Shown here: positions 43,911-52,096 of the stretch, one piece after another
Position numbering within the stretch: position 1 is the stretch's first letter
Layout: each line of letters starts with the position of its first letter
Source of the DNA: Sphingomonas leidyi
GTDB taxonomy: Bacteria > Pseudomonadota > Alphaproteobacteria > Sphingomonadales > Sphingomonadaceae
DNA length: 64,000 bases
NCBI RefSeq assembly: GCF_011761945.1
Contig: NZ_JAASQV010000001.1
Location: 1,240,001 to 1,304,000 of the forward strand
Direction: 5' to 3'
Position numbers and translations under genes: made by a program
The notes under the pieces: generated by a model
What the model was told of the DNA's origin: nothing
The model's input: the letters and a program-made list of their open reading frames with translations, nothing else
Database searches by the model: none

Positions 43911-44198
43911 CTAGCGCCGCACCCTCCCGAAATGCCAGGCGCAATAGCTCCCCAGCACCAGCCATCCCGCGATCACCGGCCAGATGCCGTAGGTCCGCAG
44001 CGAATAGCTGAGCAGCGCCGAGATCCCGATCAGCAGGTTCGCCGAGCCCCAGTAGAAGTTCATCAGCGGGGTCGAGAGCCCCACGCCGCGCGGGCGGGAG
44101 AAGGGCGTGGGGAAGGGCTCCCCGCGCAGGCCCGCAGCGAGGTGGGGGATCGCGTTGCAGAGCAGCGCCCCGGCGAGGAACAGCACCAGATAAGCCAT
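43911..44198 (-). CDS. Small predicted membrane protein
   Basis: Conserved-looking hypothetical protein of 95 residues with an N-terminal hydrophobic segment (about 3-20) and one or two more near 50-82. Between them is LRGEPFPTPFSRPRGVGLST. It ends with an Arg-rich cytoplasmic tail. ATG 44,198 gives a membrane start of the usual form; an upstream ATG in the same frame adds 13 polar residues and is less likely. Function unknown. About 45 bases separate it from the CAP-domain gene upstream on the same strand. Confidence 0.7.
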   Translation of the reverse strand: MAYLVLFLAGALLCNAIPHLAAGLRGEPFPTPFSRPRGVGLSTPLMNFYWGSANLLIGISALLSYSLRTYGIWPVIAGWLVLGSYCAWHFGRVRR

Positions 44199-44243
44199 CG
44201 AGGCACGATCCTTCACCGATAAGGGAGCGGCTGGCAATGCGCC

Positions 44244-44960
44244 TCAGCGCCTGGTCGTCGCCGGCATCCGAAAAACCTGGCCGCCGCGCGCCCTGGCCCA
44301 GTCCGGCACCACCGGCGAGCCGTCGGCGGTGCCGCTGAAATCGACCACGCAGATGCTGCCGAAGCGGCGATGCGCGCCGCAGCCGACGCCGGCGAAGCGG
44401 AAATCCGACTGGAACAGCAGCGCGCGATGCCCCCTGCCGCGCACGCCGTCATCGACGATCAGGCTGCGGACGACCGCACCCGCGTCGCCGCTGCCATACC
44501 AGATGCCTTCGCCGACATAGATGTCGCCGCCACGCTGCCGCACGCGTTCGCCGGGCGTGCGCCCGTCGCGTGAGGCATGGCCGCTGCCGCCGGTGGCGCC
44601 CTGCTCGTCGGCATGGTCCTGCGCCGCCAGCGCCAGCAGTTCGGCGCGGCCGAGCGGCGGCAGTGGTTCCTGGCGTTCGAGGAAGTCGATCGCCTCGTCG
44701 ACTGCGGCGATCCCCTCATTGGTTATCACGCCGTTGCTGTCGCCGGGCAGGAACAGCACTCGGCCGTCGAAGAATTCGCGATATTCCCGCAGCATCTCGG
44801 CATATTCGCGTGGATTCTCGCGCGCGCGGTTGATCTCGGCGAGCACGTCGCGCTCGAGACGCGAGACATTGGCGGCACGTTCGCCGGCAGAGGCGGCGCT
44901 GCTGGCCAGCAACAGGGCGCACGCGCCGAGCGCGGCAGTCCAACGGCTCTTGGCAATCAC
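44244..44960 (-). CDS. Secreted CAP-domain (SCP/PR1-like) protein
   Basis: Exported protein of 238 residues: signal peptide about 1-25 ending SSAASA, then a CAP domain. Recognisable parts are VLAEINRARENPREYAEML (about 40-58), LLALAAQDHADEQGATGGSGHASRDG (about 108-133), where His residues line the CAP cavity, and DDGVRGRGHRALLFQSDFRFAGVGC. The closing CVVDFSG is typical. Bacterial CAP proteins have no settled biochemical role. A paralogue lies upstream on the same strand at 45.1-45.7 kb. Confidence 0.85.
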   Translation of the reverse strand: MIAKSRWTAALGACALLLASSAASAGERAANVSRLERDVLAEINRARENPREYAEMLREYREFFDGRVLFLPGDSNGVITNEGIAAVDEAIDFLERQEPLPPLGRAELLALAAQDHADEQGATGGSGHASRDGRTPGERVRQRGGDIYVGEGIWYGSGDAGAVVRSLIVDDGVRGRGHRALLFQSDFRFAGVGCGAHRRFGSICVVDFSGTADGSPVVPDWARARGGQVFRMPATTRR

Positions 44961-45069
44961 GATCGGGCTCCCCCCGGAGCCGGCCGGGCCCCGCGCCCGT
45001 CCGTTATGTCACGGATAGCGGCATCCGCTTAACCGCCTGAGAAGGCAAGCGGATATTCGGGAGTTAACC

Positions 45070-45672
45070 TTAGGGACGGCCATCGGGCCGCCGGCCTAGA
45101 TCGGCGACGCACATCACGCGATAGCCCTTGTGCGGCCCACAGGCGATGCCGGCATAGCGCATTTCGGCGGCGAACAATGTCCTGCGATGCCCGCGACCGG
45201 GCACCGCATCGTCGACGATCAGCTGGCGCACCACCTCGACTGCGCTGGGCGGGCCATAGGTGATCACCTCGGCCACATAGTCGCCGCCGCCGCGGCGTTG
45301 CACGCGGGCGCGTGGATTGCCGCCATCGGCCGAGATATGCCCCGTGCGGCCGCTCGGTCCCTGTTCGCGGACATGGTCGCGCGCCGCGCGGGCGAGCAGC
45401 GCGGATGGTTCGATCGGCTCCAGCGGAGGCTGGCGCTCGAGGAAGCGGATCGCCTCGTCCACTGCGCGCGTGCCCTCGGCGGTGCGCAGTCCATCCGGAT
45501 TGCCGGGATAGCGGACGATCCTGCCCCTGAAGAACTTGCGATAGTCGCGGAGCCGCTCGGCATAGTCGCGCGGCCGGGTGCGCGCGAAATTGATCTCGGT
45601 CAGCACCGCCGCCTCCAGGCCGGCCTGGGGCGGCATGGCGATCGCCAGGGCGAGGGGCAGGAAAGGTGGCAT
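45070..45672 (-). CDS. Secreted CAP-domain protein, tandem paralogue
   Basis: Protein of 200 residues with a shorter signal-like start (MPPFLPLALAIAMPPQAG) and a CAP domain parallel to the neighbour: VLTEINFARTRPRDYAERL, DHVREQGPSGRTGHIS, and DDAVPGRGHRRTLFAAEMRYAGIAC. The layout of both proteins is the same, so this is a tandem duplication that has diverged. An upstream in-frame ATG (45,735) adds a Cys-containing, non-signal-like extension and is not used. The gene pair may be cotranscribed; about 110 bases separate them. Confidence 0.83.
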   Translation of the reverse strand: MPPFLPLALAIAMPPQAGLEAAVLTEINFARTRPRDYAERLRDYRKFFRGRIVRYPGNPDGLRTAEGTRAVDEAIRFLERQPPLEPIEPSALLARAARDHVREQGPSGRTGHISADGGNPRARVQRRGGGDYVAEVITYGPPSAVEVVRQLIVDDAVPGRGHRRTLFAAEMRYAGIACGPHKGYRVMCVADLGRRPDGRP

Positions 45673-45791
45673 CGTGCCCCTATAGGCCAGATCCGGGTGA
45701 ACGCGTTCCGAACAAAAGATTAACGCCCGCTGCAACCTTGCCTGGCGAGGCTCGTTCTATACGGTGAACAACAGGCAAGGTTCTGATCGAT

Positions 45792-45869
45792 ATGAACAAG
45801 GTTTTGCCCGTAGTGTTGGCGTTGATTCCGTTGGCTGCGATAATCGGAGCCTGTGTTTCTTGTCCGTGA
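45792..45869 (+). CDS. Possible 25-residue hydrophobic peptide
   Basis: A short frame reading MNKVLPVVLALIPLAAIIG then ACVSCP. A basic start, hydrophobic core and a Cys after Gly-Ala look like a tiny lipoprotein or entericidin-like peptide. An AAGG lies about 15 bases upstream, which is a poor Shine-Dalgarno position. It lies in an otherwise gene-free stretch (45,673-46,017). Without conservation data it may be chance. Confidence 0.3.
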   Translation: MNKVLPVVLALIPLAAIIGACVSCP

Positions 45870-45961
45870 TGCAATAGTTTCATTCGAGAATGCGGATATA
45901 TATTCAAGATCTGCCCGGAGGCCTTCTCGAATACTGATATTCCCTGACGGGTCGCACAGGA

Positions 45962-45995
45962 AAAGGGCCGCTCCGGCATTCCGGAGCGGCCCTTT
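45962..45995 (-). terminator. Terminator of the rpsF-rpsR-rplI operon
   Basis: AAAGGGCCGCTCCGG and its exact complement form a 15-pair stem with the loop CATT, 22 bases past the rplI stop. On the minus strand it is followed by TTTTCC. The stem's A/T ends make it work in both directions. Confidence 0.85.
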
Positions 45996-46017
45996 CATTT
46001 TCCCGTTACGGGGGCGA

Positions 46018-46635
46018 TCAGCCCTCGGCGGTCTCGCCTTCGTCGGCGGCCGGAGCCTCCTCGCGAACTTCGGCAGTCGCGCCCGGCTCGGCATTGGGAT
46101 CATAATCCTCGACGAAGCCGGTGGTGTCGCGGCCTTCCTCGAACATCTGCGCCATCACGTCGACGCCCTGGGCCTGCATGTCGGCCTCTTCCGGCGAGCG
46201 GGCGACGTTGACCTTGACGGTCACCGACACCTCGGGGTGCAGCGCGACGCGCACCTCGTACACGCCGATCGCCTTGATCGGCTTGTCGAGGACGACCTGC
46301 GCCTTGGTCACCTTGTGGCCGTCGGCGACGAGCGCCTCGACCAGATCGCGCACCGCGACCGAGCCGTAGAGCTGGCCGGTGTTCGAAGCCTGACGGATCA
46401 GGGTGACGGACACGTCGTTGAACGTGCCGGCTTCCTTCTCGGCGTCGGTGCGACGCGCGGCGTTATCGGCCTCGATGCGCGCACGGTTGGCTTCGAAGAC
46501 CTTCCGGTTCGCGGCGTTCGAGCGGAGCGCCTTCTTGTTCGGGAGCAGGTAGTTGCGGGCGAACCCGTCCTTGACCTTCACCACGTCGCCGATGGCGCCG
46601 AGCTTGTCGACGCGCTCAAGCAGAATGACTTCCAT
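46018..46635 (-). CDS. rplI: 50S ribosomal protein bL9
   Basis: Ribosomal large-subunit protein bL9, 205 residues, longer than the usual 150. The N-terminal domain MEVILLERVDKLGAIGDVVKVKDGFARNYLLP is conserved. The C-terminal domain holds GQLYGSVAVRDLVEAL. The extra 45 or so residues form an acidic Glu/Ala tail (EVREEAPAADEGETAEG), common in sphingomonads. It closes the rpsF-rpsR-rplI operon before a strong terminator. Confidence 0.97.
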   Translation of the reverse strand: MEVILLERVDKLGAIGDVVKVKDGFARNYLLPNKKALRSNAANRKVFEANRARIEADNAARRTDAEKEAGTFNDVSVTLIRQASNTGQLYGSVAVRDLVEALVADGHKVTKAQVVLDKPIKAIGVYEVRVALHPEVSVTVKVNVARSPEEADMQAQGVDVMAQMFEEGRDTTGFVEDYDPNAEPGATAEVREEAPAADEGETAEG

Positions 46636-46649
46636 GGGTCGAGCCTCCC

Positions 46650-46874
46650 TTACTTAACGATGTAGGGCAGCAGGCCCAGGTGACGGGCGCGCTTGATGGC
46701 CTGGGCCAGTTCGCGCTGCTTCTTGGCGCTCACCGAAGTGATGCGCGACGGGACGATCTTGCCGCGCTCAGAGACGAAGCCCTGGAGCAGACGGACGTCC
46801 TTGTAATCGATCCGGGGAGCGTCCTTCGCGGAAAAGGGGCAGCTCTTGCGGCGGCGGAAAAACGGGCGTGCCAT
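46650..46874 (-). CDS. rpsR: 30S ribosomal protein bS18
   Basis: Ribosomal small-subunit protein of 74 residues with the conserved [16 protein letters not shown] start, the central [24 protein letters not shown], and [12 protein letters not shown] at the end. It binds with bS6 in the platform of the 30S subunit. The gene lies 13 bases after rpsF and 14 before rplI. Confidence 0.97.
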   Translation of the reverse strand: MARPFFRRRKSCPFSAKDAPRIDYKDVRLLQGFVSERGKIVPSRITSVSAKKQRELAQAIKRARHLGLLPYIVK

Positions 46875-46887
46875 GGTCTATGTCTCC

Positions 46888-47277
46888 TTATTCGCCGCCG
46901 AAACCGGTGTTGCCGGCCTCGTCACGATCGCGACGGCCGCGGCCGCGCTCACGGTCGCCCTTGCGCATCATCACCGAGGGACCCTGCTCCAGCTCGTCGA
47001 CCTTGACGGTCATGTAGCGGATCACGTCTTCGTTGATCTGCGTCTGGCGCTCCAACTCGGCGACCACGCCGGCCGGCGCGTCGATCTCGAGCATCACGTA
47101 ATGCGCCTTGCGGTTCTTCGCGATGCGATAGGCGAGCGAACGAAGACCCCAGGTCTCGGTCTTCACGACCTTGCCGTTATTGTCCTCGACGATCTTGGTG
47201 GCGGCTTCCGCCAGAGCGTCCACCTGCGCCTGTGCCAGATCCTGGCGCGCAAGGAACACGTGCTCGTAAAGAGCCAT
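46888..47277 (-). CDS. rpsF: 30S ribosomal protein bS6
   Basis: Protein of 129 residues. [22 protein letters not shown], then [25 protein letters not shown] are standard bS6. The C-terminal 25 residues are a basic/acidic [16 protein letters not shown] tail, as in several alphaproteobacteria. It is the first gene of its operon; the leader is in 47,278-47,503, shared with the divergent beta-helix gene. In many bacteria the bS6-bS18 complex binds its own leader; no clear structure is recognised here. Confidence 0.97.
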   Translation of the reverse strand: MALYEHVFLARQDLAQAQVDALAEAATKIVEDNNGKVVKTETWGLRSLAYRIAKNRKAHYVMLEIDAPAGVVAELERQTQINEDVIRYMTVKVDELEQGPSVMMRKGDRERGRGRRDRDEAGNTGFGGE

Positions 47278-47503
47278 GCGTCTTTCTCACTGTTGGCCGA
47301 TCGCTGACGCCACCCCGTGCGGCGCCCCTCCGGCTGTCGTTTCAAATCAATGGCTCGAAAGGGCAGGGAATCGCTTCCATGCCCGAACGAAGGGGCGCCC
47401 TTAGCGGAGGTGGGGCGGGAACGCAAGCAGGCGCGCAGATTGGTGCTTGCAATGTAGGATTTCAAATGTTCTCCATTTGTTCCATCCGGAATGGAGACAG
47501 TTG

Positions 47504-48970
47504 ATGGTACTCGCTTCTAGCTATGGTTTTTCCTCGAGCGCATCGGCGTCCGCGAACAAGACGGCGCTGCAGAATGCGATCAATGCGGCATATCATGTCG
47601 AGCTCCCGGAAGACGCCAATGTCGTCGATTTCGAAGGCCCGATCACGCTGCGTCCCGGCACGCGGCTGACCGGCGCCGGTGTCACGGCCTCCCAGATCCG
47701 CTGCACGACCGATCTCGCGTTCGTCTACTACGCGCCGACCGGCCTGAACCTGATGGATGGCCCGGAGCTGACCAATTTCAGGCTCGCCTGTGCCGGTTCG
47801 GGCATTCAGCTCAACGACCCGAACGGGAACTTCTCCGAGGCCAGCGGCAGTGCTGGCCAGAGCTATATCATGCGCCCGCGTTTCCGGCGCCTGTCGCTCC
47901 TGGGCCCGAGCGTCTCGGCGACGGGTTCGTTCGGCATCAACCTGAACAAGTGCTTCTCCGCAGTGGTCGACCAGTGCACCATCGAGCGGTTCGAGCGCGG
48001 CTATTGGGGGCGCGGCAGCGACTTCGAGACGATTACCAACCGCACGCGAATCCTCGATTGCGACACGCTGATCCATACCGAGAAGGTCGACACGTTCGGC
48101 AGCGGCATGCTGATCGACGGCGCGGACTTGCTGGCTCCGATCCGGACCTTCATCAAGTCGAGCAATCGCCATCTAATGGTGCGCGACAGCTATCTCGAGA
48201 AACAGAACGGCTACACGCTGGTCGGGCCGGTGCTCGACATCGAGCACAACTACATTACCAGCTTCGAGCGCAACCGGCTCGAAGTCCCGTTTTCCGGCAA
48301 GTCTCCGGAGAACGAGACCATTCAGATGTGCCCCCAGTTTCTGAAGGTGAGCGGCGACGGAAGGGGCGCGCTCTTCGAGTTTGTCGGCAACACTTCGCTC
48401 AGCCTCGGCTGGGGCACCGTCGACTGGTATGGCGGCGCCGGCTCCTTCTACGTGCACGATGAATTCGTGCGGCAGAAGATCGTGGTGCGGGACAATCGCC
48501 AGTCGTTGCCGGTGCCCTTCGTCACCGAGGATTCGCCGCCGTTGCGGAGCGAGTATCGTGACCTCTGGGTGCTGTCGCCTTCGACGAACGGCCTCTCCGC
48601 CGGCAATTATGGCACGGGCTGCAAGGTGGTCGATGGCGCCTTCGTCATTCCGGCGCTGAGCAGCTATGGTTCGCTGCTGCTCTTCCGGGACGACGAGCGT
48701 CCGGTGAGCGGCCCGGTGGTCATCCGCGTCCTGGCCAAGGCCAGCGTCGCTGGACAGCAGCTCTATGTGCAGCCGCAGAATTTCGGCGGCACCGCGTCCG
48801 CGAGCACGATCACGCTGACCAGCGACTATCAATGGCACGAGTTGCGGCCGGCTATCGGCACCCCGGCGGTGCCGATCTCGTTCACCGATCTCGCAATCTA
48901 TCTGTGGAATGACGACACCACCCATGGTGGCGCCGCGCATGTGAAGCAGATCGTGGTCGAGCGCGCCTGA
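47504..48970 (+). CDS. Right-handed parallel beta-helix protein
   Basis: Protein of 488 residues without a signal peptide. Its first two thirds show the repeated short strands with polar turns and stacked Asn/Ile positions of a pectate-lyase-like beta-helix (LTGAGVTASQIRCTTD, VDQCTIERFERGYWG, VRDSYLEK). The final 130 residues form a jelly-roll-like module (PVVIRVLAKASVAGQQLYV, YQWHELRPAIG) that may bind carbohydrate. The start codon follows GGAG with seven-base spacing. Candidate roles are polysaccharide lyase or spike-like binding protein; no catalytic residues can be assigned. A hairpin terminator follows. Confidence 0.65.
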   Translation: MVLASSYGFSSSASASANKTALQNAINAAYHVELPEDANVVDFEGPITLRPGTRLTGAGVTASQIRCTTDLAFVYYAPTGLNLMDGPELTNFRLACAGSGIQLNDPNGNFSEASGSAGQSYIMRPRFRRLSLLGPSVSATGSFGINLNKCFSAVVDQCTIERFERGYWGRGSDFETITNRTRILDCDTLIHTEKVDTFGSGMLIDGADLLAPIRTFIKSSNRHLMVRDSYLEKQNGYTLVGPVLDIEHNYITSFERNRLEVPFSGKSPENETIQMCPQFLKVSGDGRGALFEFVGNTSLSLGWGTVDWYGGAGSFYVHDEFVRQKIVVRDNRQSLPVPFVTEDSPPLRSEYRDLWVLSPSTNGLSAGNYGTGCKVVDGAFVIPALSSYGSLLLFRDDERPVSGPVVIRVLAKASVAGQQLYVQPQNFGGTASASTITLTSDYQWHELRPAIGTPAVPISFTDLAIYLWNDDTTHGGAAHVKQIVVERA

Positions 48971-48978
48971 TCCGAAGG

Positions 48979-49009
48979 GGAGGGTGCTCCGAAAGCGGCG
49001 CCCTCCTTT
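48979..49009 (+). terminator. Terminator after the beta-helix gene
   Basis: GGAGGGTGC pairs with GCGCCCTCC (one G-T wobble) across a ten-base loop, followed by TTTC. It starts nine bases after the stop. It overlaps the end of the convergent gene at 49,013 and may serve both. Confidence 0.6.
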
Positions 49010-49012
49010 CCC

Positions 49013-49978
49013 CTAGTAACGGTCCCCATTGCCGGCGCCATTCCCTCGCGGCCGCGGCATCGGCCGGGTGTCGCTCGCCACGATCGGTGCCGGGCTGCGC
49101 GAGAGCCAGCCCCCGTCATCGTCGAGCCGCGGCTTGGGGAAGTCCGCCGGCGGGTGGATCGGGCCGCAGGGCTCCTCGTCCCATTGGAGGCAGCGCAGCC
49201 GGTCGTTGTAGATCACGCCGCGGATGTTGCCGGTGCTGCCGTCCTGCCGGGTGTAGCTGCTGTCGAGATACCATTCGCGGTTCTTGCGGGGCTTGCCCGA
49301 GCGCACCGGTTCGGAGACCCGCCCCATGTCGATGCCGCGGAAATGGCGCGAGAAGCTGTCGAGCTCGATCGCCGCGCGGAAACGGCTCTCGGGCGCGCCC
49401 GGGCCGTCGATCTTCTGGCTGAGCCAGTTGATCCGCCGGTCGCGCCGCGCCTCTTCCTCGCCCAGCTTGGTGATCCAGCCAGTGTCGCGCACGAACATGC
49501 CGACGGTGGAGAAGCTCACTTCCGATTGCTTGGGAATGCCGCGCACCGAGACGATCTGGCCCTGGAAGCCCTTGGAGCCGCAGGTCGTCGCCTGCCACAT
49601 CGTGCCGTCCGCCTCGTAGAGTTCGCAGCCCATCGCGGTGCGCCGGCCGATGAGCGTGCCTTCGCGCAGCCCGTTCGGCCCCTCGAACCCGCCGACCGAA
49701 TAATAGAAGCCGGTGACGTGCTCGCCGTCGAAGCTCAGCACCACCTTCACGCCGCCGCCCACGATCTGCTGGTAGCAGCGCTGGTCCTGATAGGGGCAGG
49801 GGGTCTGTTCGCGGCGGCGCAGATCGGCGGTGACCGAGGTCTTGCCGGTGTAGTTGCCGAAATAGGCGACCTGGCCCTCGAAATCGGGCGCAAGGCCGCC
49901 ATCGTCGCGGTCGGCCGCCAACGCCGCCAGCGGCACGAGCATGGCGGCGGCAAGGGCCGTAACGGCTGCCCTGAACAT
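49013..49978 (-). CDS. Secreted hypothetical protein, 321 residues
   Basis: Exported protein with a clear signal peptide (MFRAAVTALAAAMLVPLAALAA). The mature part includes two Cys pairs (PCPYQDQRCYQQ near 63, and CGSKGF near 135), suggesting disulfides. VVLSFDGEHVTGFYYSVGGFEGPNG and RDRRINWLSQKIDGPG are the more ordered parts. The C-terminus is Pro/Arg/Gly-rich. GGGAGGAA lies seven bases before the ATG, so the start is well supported; a longer upstream frame is not used. No family is recognised. Confidence 0.7.
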   Translation of the reverse strand: MFRAAVTALAAAMLVPLAALAADRDDGGLAPDFEGQVAYFGNYTGKTSVTADLRRREQTPCPYQDQRCYQQIVGGGVKVVLSFDGEHVTGFYYSVGGFEGPNGLREGTLIGRRTAMGCELYEADGTMWQATTCGSKGFQGQIVSVRGIPKQSEVSFSTVGMFVRDTGWITKLGEEEARRDRRINWLSQKIDGPGAPESRFRAAIELDSFSRHFRGIDMGRVSEPVRSGKPRKNREWYLDSSYTRQDGSTGNIRGVIYNDRLRCLQWDEEPCGPIHPPADFPKPRLDDDGGWLSRSPAPIVASDTRPMPRPRGNGAGNGDRY

Positions 49979-50061
49979 CCTGCATTCCTCCCAGTCGACG
50001 CGCGTTAACCATAACACTAACGCAGCCGAAACGAGGAGTCGGATTCTTTCGCGCAAACGTA

Positions 50062-50088
50062 AAACGGCAGGGTGGGGCCCTGCCGTTT
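50062..50088 (-). terminator. Terminator after the RcnB-like gene
   Basis: AAACGGCAGGG and its exact complement form an 11-pair stem with a five-base loop, 25 bases past the stop. On the minus strand the stem ends CCGTTTTACG. The position fits termination of the gene at 50.1-50.4 kb. Confidence 0.8.
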
Positions 50089-50112
50089 CGCGTGCCCGTC
50101 AGGCGTTCCGCT

Positions 50113-50445
50113 TCAGCGGATCGCGCCCGCGAACACCGCCGCGACGATGCCGGAAGTGATGCCGACCAGCACCGCGTCATTGCCCGACCGGACATAGCGA
50201 TAGCCGCGCGGCGGGGCCTTCAGGCCGCGATAGTGGCGATAGTCGATCTGGCGATAGTCGCGGGCATAGCGGCTGTCGAAACGTTCGCCCTTGCGCCAGT
50301 TGCGATATCCCGGCTTGGTGACGACGACCTTCTTCTTGACGACCACCTTCTGCTGCACCGGCGGGCGGCCGTGCTGCGGGGCGGCGGCGAGCACCGGGGT
50401 GGCGACCAGCGACGCGGCGACGGCGGCGAGAACGAACTTCTTCAT
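50113..50445 (-). CDS. RcnB-like periplasmic protein
   Basis: Small exported protein of 110 residues. A signal peptide (about 1-20, ending VLAAAP) precedes a basic, Val/Lys-rich stretch, then the RcnB-type core RDYRQIDYRHYRGLKAPPRGYRYVRSGNDAVLVG and a final hydrophobic segment. In E. coli RcnB takes part in nickel/cobalt homeostasis; many proteins with this domain are uncharacterised and the metal role is not supported by context here. ATG 50,445 is the only start that gives a signal peptide; a longer frame upstream is spurious. Confidence 0.75.
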   Translation of the reverse strand: MKKFVLAAVAASLVATPVLAAAPQHGRPPVQQKVVVKKKVVVTKPGYRNWRKGERFDSRYARDYRQIDYRHYRGLKAPPRGYRYVRSGNDAVLVGITSGIVAAVFAGAIR

Positions 50446-50667
50446 GACTGCACTCCTCATTGTCGGCGACGCCGGATTGCGCCGGCGTCGAGGGCAATCT
50501 GGGCTGGCCGTGTCGCAGGTATTTCCCGTTCGATGCGCGAAATGGTCGCAATGTTTCGCAAGTCGGCCGGGTCCGTTCAGCTTCCGCGCTGCGCGCGCGG
50601 GGTTGCGTCGGGCAGGGCGCGGTTCTAACGCGCGGCCCCATTGCAGCGCCGCCGACAGGAGAGAGAC

Positions 50668-51603
50668 ATGCGCGCCTTCATCTTCCCCGGCCAGGGCAGC
50701 CAGGCCGTCGGCATGGGCAAGGCCCTTGCCGAAGCGAGCGCCGCCGCCCGCGAAGTCTTCCAGGAAGTCGACGAGGCGCTGGGCCAGAAGCTGTTCCAGC
50801 TGATGACCGAGGGCCCCGAGGATCAGCTGACCCTCACCGCCAATGCCCAGCCGGCGATCATGGCCAATGCCATCGCGGTGCTGCGCGTGCTGGAGAAGGA
50901 AGGCGGCATCCGCCTTGCCGACAAGGCCGATTTCGTCGCGGGCCACTCGCTTGGCGAATATACCGCGCTCTGCGCCGCCGGAGCGCTGGATCTCGCTACC
51001 ACCGCGAAGCTGCTCCGGACCCGCGGCGATGCGATGCAGGCCGCGGTGCCCGTGGGCATCGGCGCGATGGCCGCGATCCTTGGTGCCGACCGCGAAAAGG
51101 CCCAGGCGATTGCGGACGCCGCGGCCGAGGGCCAAGTCTGCACCGTCGCCAACGACAATGATCCGGCGCAGGTGGTGATCTCGGGGCATCGCGAGGCGAT
51201 CGAGCGCGCGCTGCCGATCGCCAAGGAGATGGGGGCCAAGCGCGCGCTGCTCCTGCCGGTCTCGGCGCCTTTCCACTGCCCGCTGATGCAGCCGGCCGCC
51301 GATGCGATGGCCGAGGCGCTGGCGGCGGTCTCGATCCGCGCGCCGCTGGTGCCGGTATATGCCAACGTCACGGCAGCGCCGGTCGCCGATCCCGACACGA
51401 TCCGCGCGCTGCTCGTCGAGCAGGTGACCGGCATGGTCCGCTGGCGCGAATCGGTGCTGGCGATGTTCGCGGCGGGCGTGGGCGACTATGTCGAGTTCGG
51501 CGGCAAGGTGCTGGGCGGCATGGTCAAGCGCATCGCCCCCGACGCCGCGCCGGTGAGCGTGGTGACGATGGAGGACATCGAAGCGCTGGCGAAGACGCTG
51601 TAG
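50668..51603 (+). CDS. fabD: Malonyl-CoA:ACP transacylase FabD
   Basis: Fatty-acid biosynthesis enzyme that moves malonyl from CoA to acyl carrier protein, 311 residues. FIFPGQGSQAVGMGKAL at the start, the nucleophile S94 in GHSLGEY, and H203 in APFHCP are all present. ATG 50,668 follows a GGAGAGAG Shine-Dalgarno. It starts the fabD-fabG-acpP-fabF-mltG series, with a GxxExxY gene intruding directly after. Confidence 0.97.
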   Translation: MRAFIFPGQGSQAVGMGKALAEASAAAREVFQEVDEALGQKLFQLMTEGPEDQLTLTANAQPAIMANAIAVLRVLEKEGGIRLADKADFVAGHSLGEYTALCAAGALDLATTAKLLRTRGDAMQAAVPVGIGAMAAILGADREKAQAIADAAAEGQVCTVANDNDPAQVVISGHREAIERALPIAKEMGAKRALLLPVSAPFHCPLMQPAADAMAEALAAVSIRAPLVPVYANVTAAPVADPDTIRALLVEQVTGMVRWRESVLAMFAAGVGDYVEFGGKVLGGMVKRIAPDAAPVSVVTMEDIEALAKTL

Positions 51604-51621
51604 GAATAGGAAGAAGAGATC

Positions 51622-51650
51622 GGTTCACGCGGAGACGCGGAGGCGCGGAG
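51622..51650. repeat. Left 29-base inverted repeat bounding the GxxExxY gene
   Basis: A 29-base GC-rich unit starting GGTTCACGCGGAG and ending GCGCGGAG, made of degenerate 8-base CGCGGAGR steps. It matches the complement of 52,041-52,069 at 27 of 29 positions. Its last bases supply the GGAG that serves as Shine-Dalgarno for the gene. Confidence 0.75.
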
Positions 51651-51657
51651 AACGGGC

Positions 51658-52074
51658 TTGAAGGATATCGAGCAGATCAGCGGCGACGGGGTCGATGTGG
51701 CGCTGCGGCTGCATCGGGAGCTCGGGCCGGGCCTGCTCGAAAGCGTCTACGAGGCCATCCTCGCCAGCAAGCTGATGACGATGGGGTATTCGGTGGCGCG
51801 CCAACGGCCGATCGACATTGAATTCGACAACCTTCGATTTGAAGCTGCTTTCCGTATCGATCTGCCCGTGGACGAGCGCTTGCTGGTCGAGATCAAGTCG
51901 GTCGAGCGGCTGACCGCAGCGCATGGGAAGCAGCTTCTCAACTATTTGCGTCTGACCAAACAGCCCGTAGGGCTGTTGATCAACTTCGGCGTCGCGACGT
52001 TGAAGGAGGGGCTCAGGCGAATCGTGAACGACTATGCCCCCTCCGCGTCTCCGCGCCTCCGCGTGAACCAATAA
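51658..52074 (+). CDS. GxxExxY protein
   Basis: Protein of 138 residues of the GxxExxY family, a PD-(D/E)XK nuclease-fold group of unknown role. The name motif is in GPGLLESVYEAIL (about 24-36). The putative core residues are D69 in FRIDLPV and E78-K80 in LLVEIKSVE, and a Gln/Tyr stretch KQLLNYLRLTKQPVGLLINFG follows. The start is TTG 51,658, with GGAG seven bases before. The last ten codons lie within the right inverted repeat. It sits between fabD and fabG, an unusual place, and the flanking repeats suggest insertion of a small mobile or domesticated unit. Confidence 0.88.
   Translation: MKDIEQISGDGVDVALRLHRELGPGLLESVYEAILASKLMTMGYSVARQRPIDIEFDNLRFEAAFRIDLPVDERLLVEIKSVERLTAAHGKQLLNYLRLTKQPVGLLINFGVATLKEGLRRIVNDYAPSASPRLRVNQ
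52041..52069. repeat. Right 29-base inverted repeat, inside the GxxExxY 3' end
   Basis: Complement of the unit at 51,622-51,650, with two mismatches out of 29. It encodes the Ser/Pro/Arg-rich last residues of the GxxExxY protein. fabG begins 28 bases further on. Confidence 0.75.
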
Positions 52075-52096
52075 CTTCCTTCTTCTGGAGACCTCA

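Noticed and set aside
47504..48970. Phage tail spike
   Set aside because: Beta-helix shape alone is not enough and there are no phage genes nearby; kept as a hypothetical beta-helix protein.
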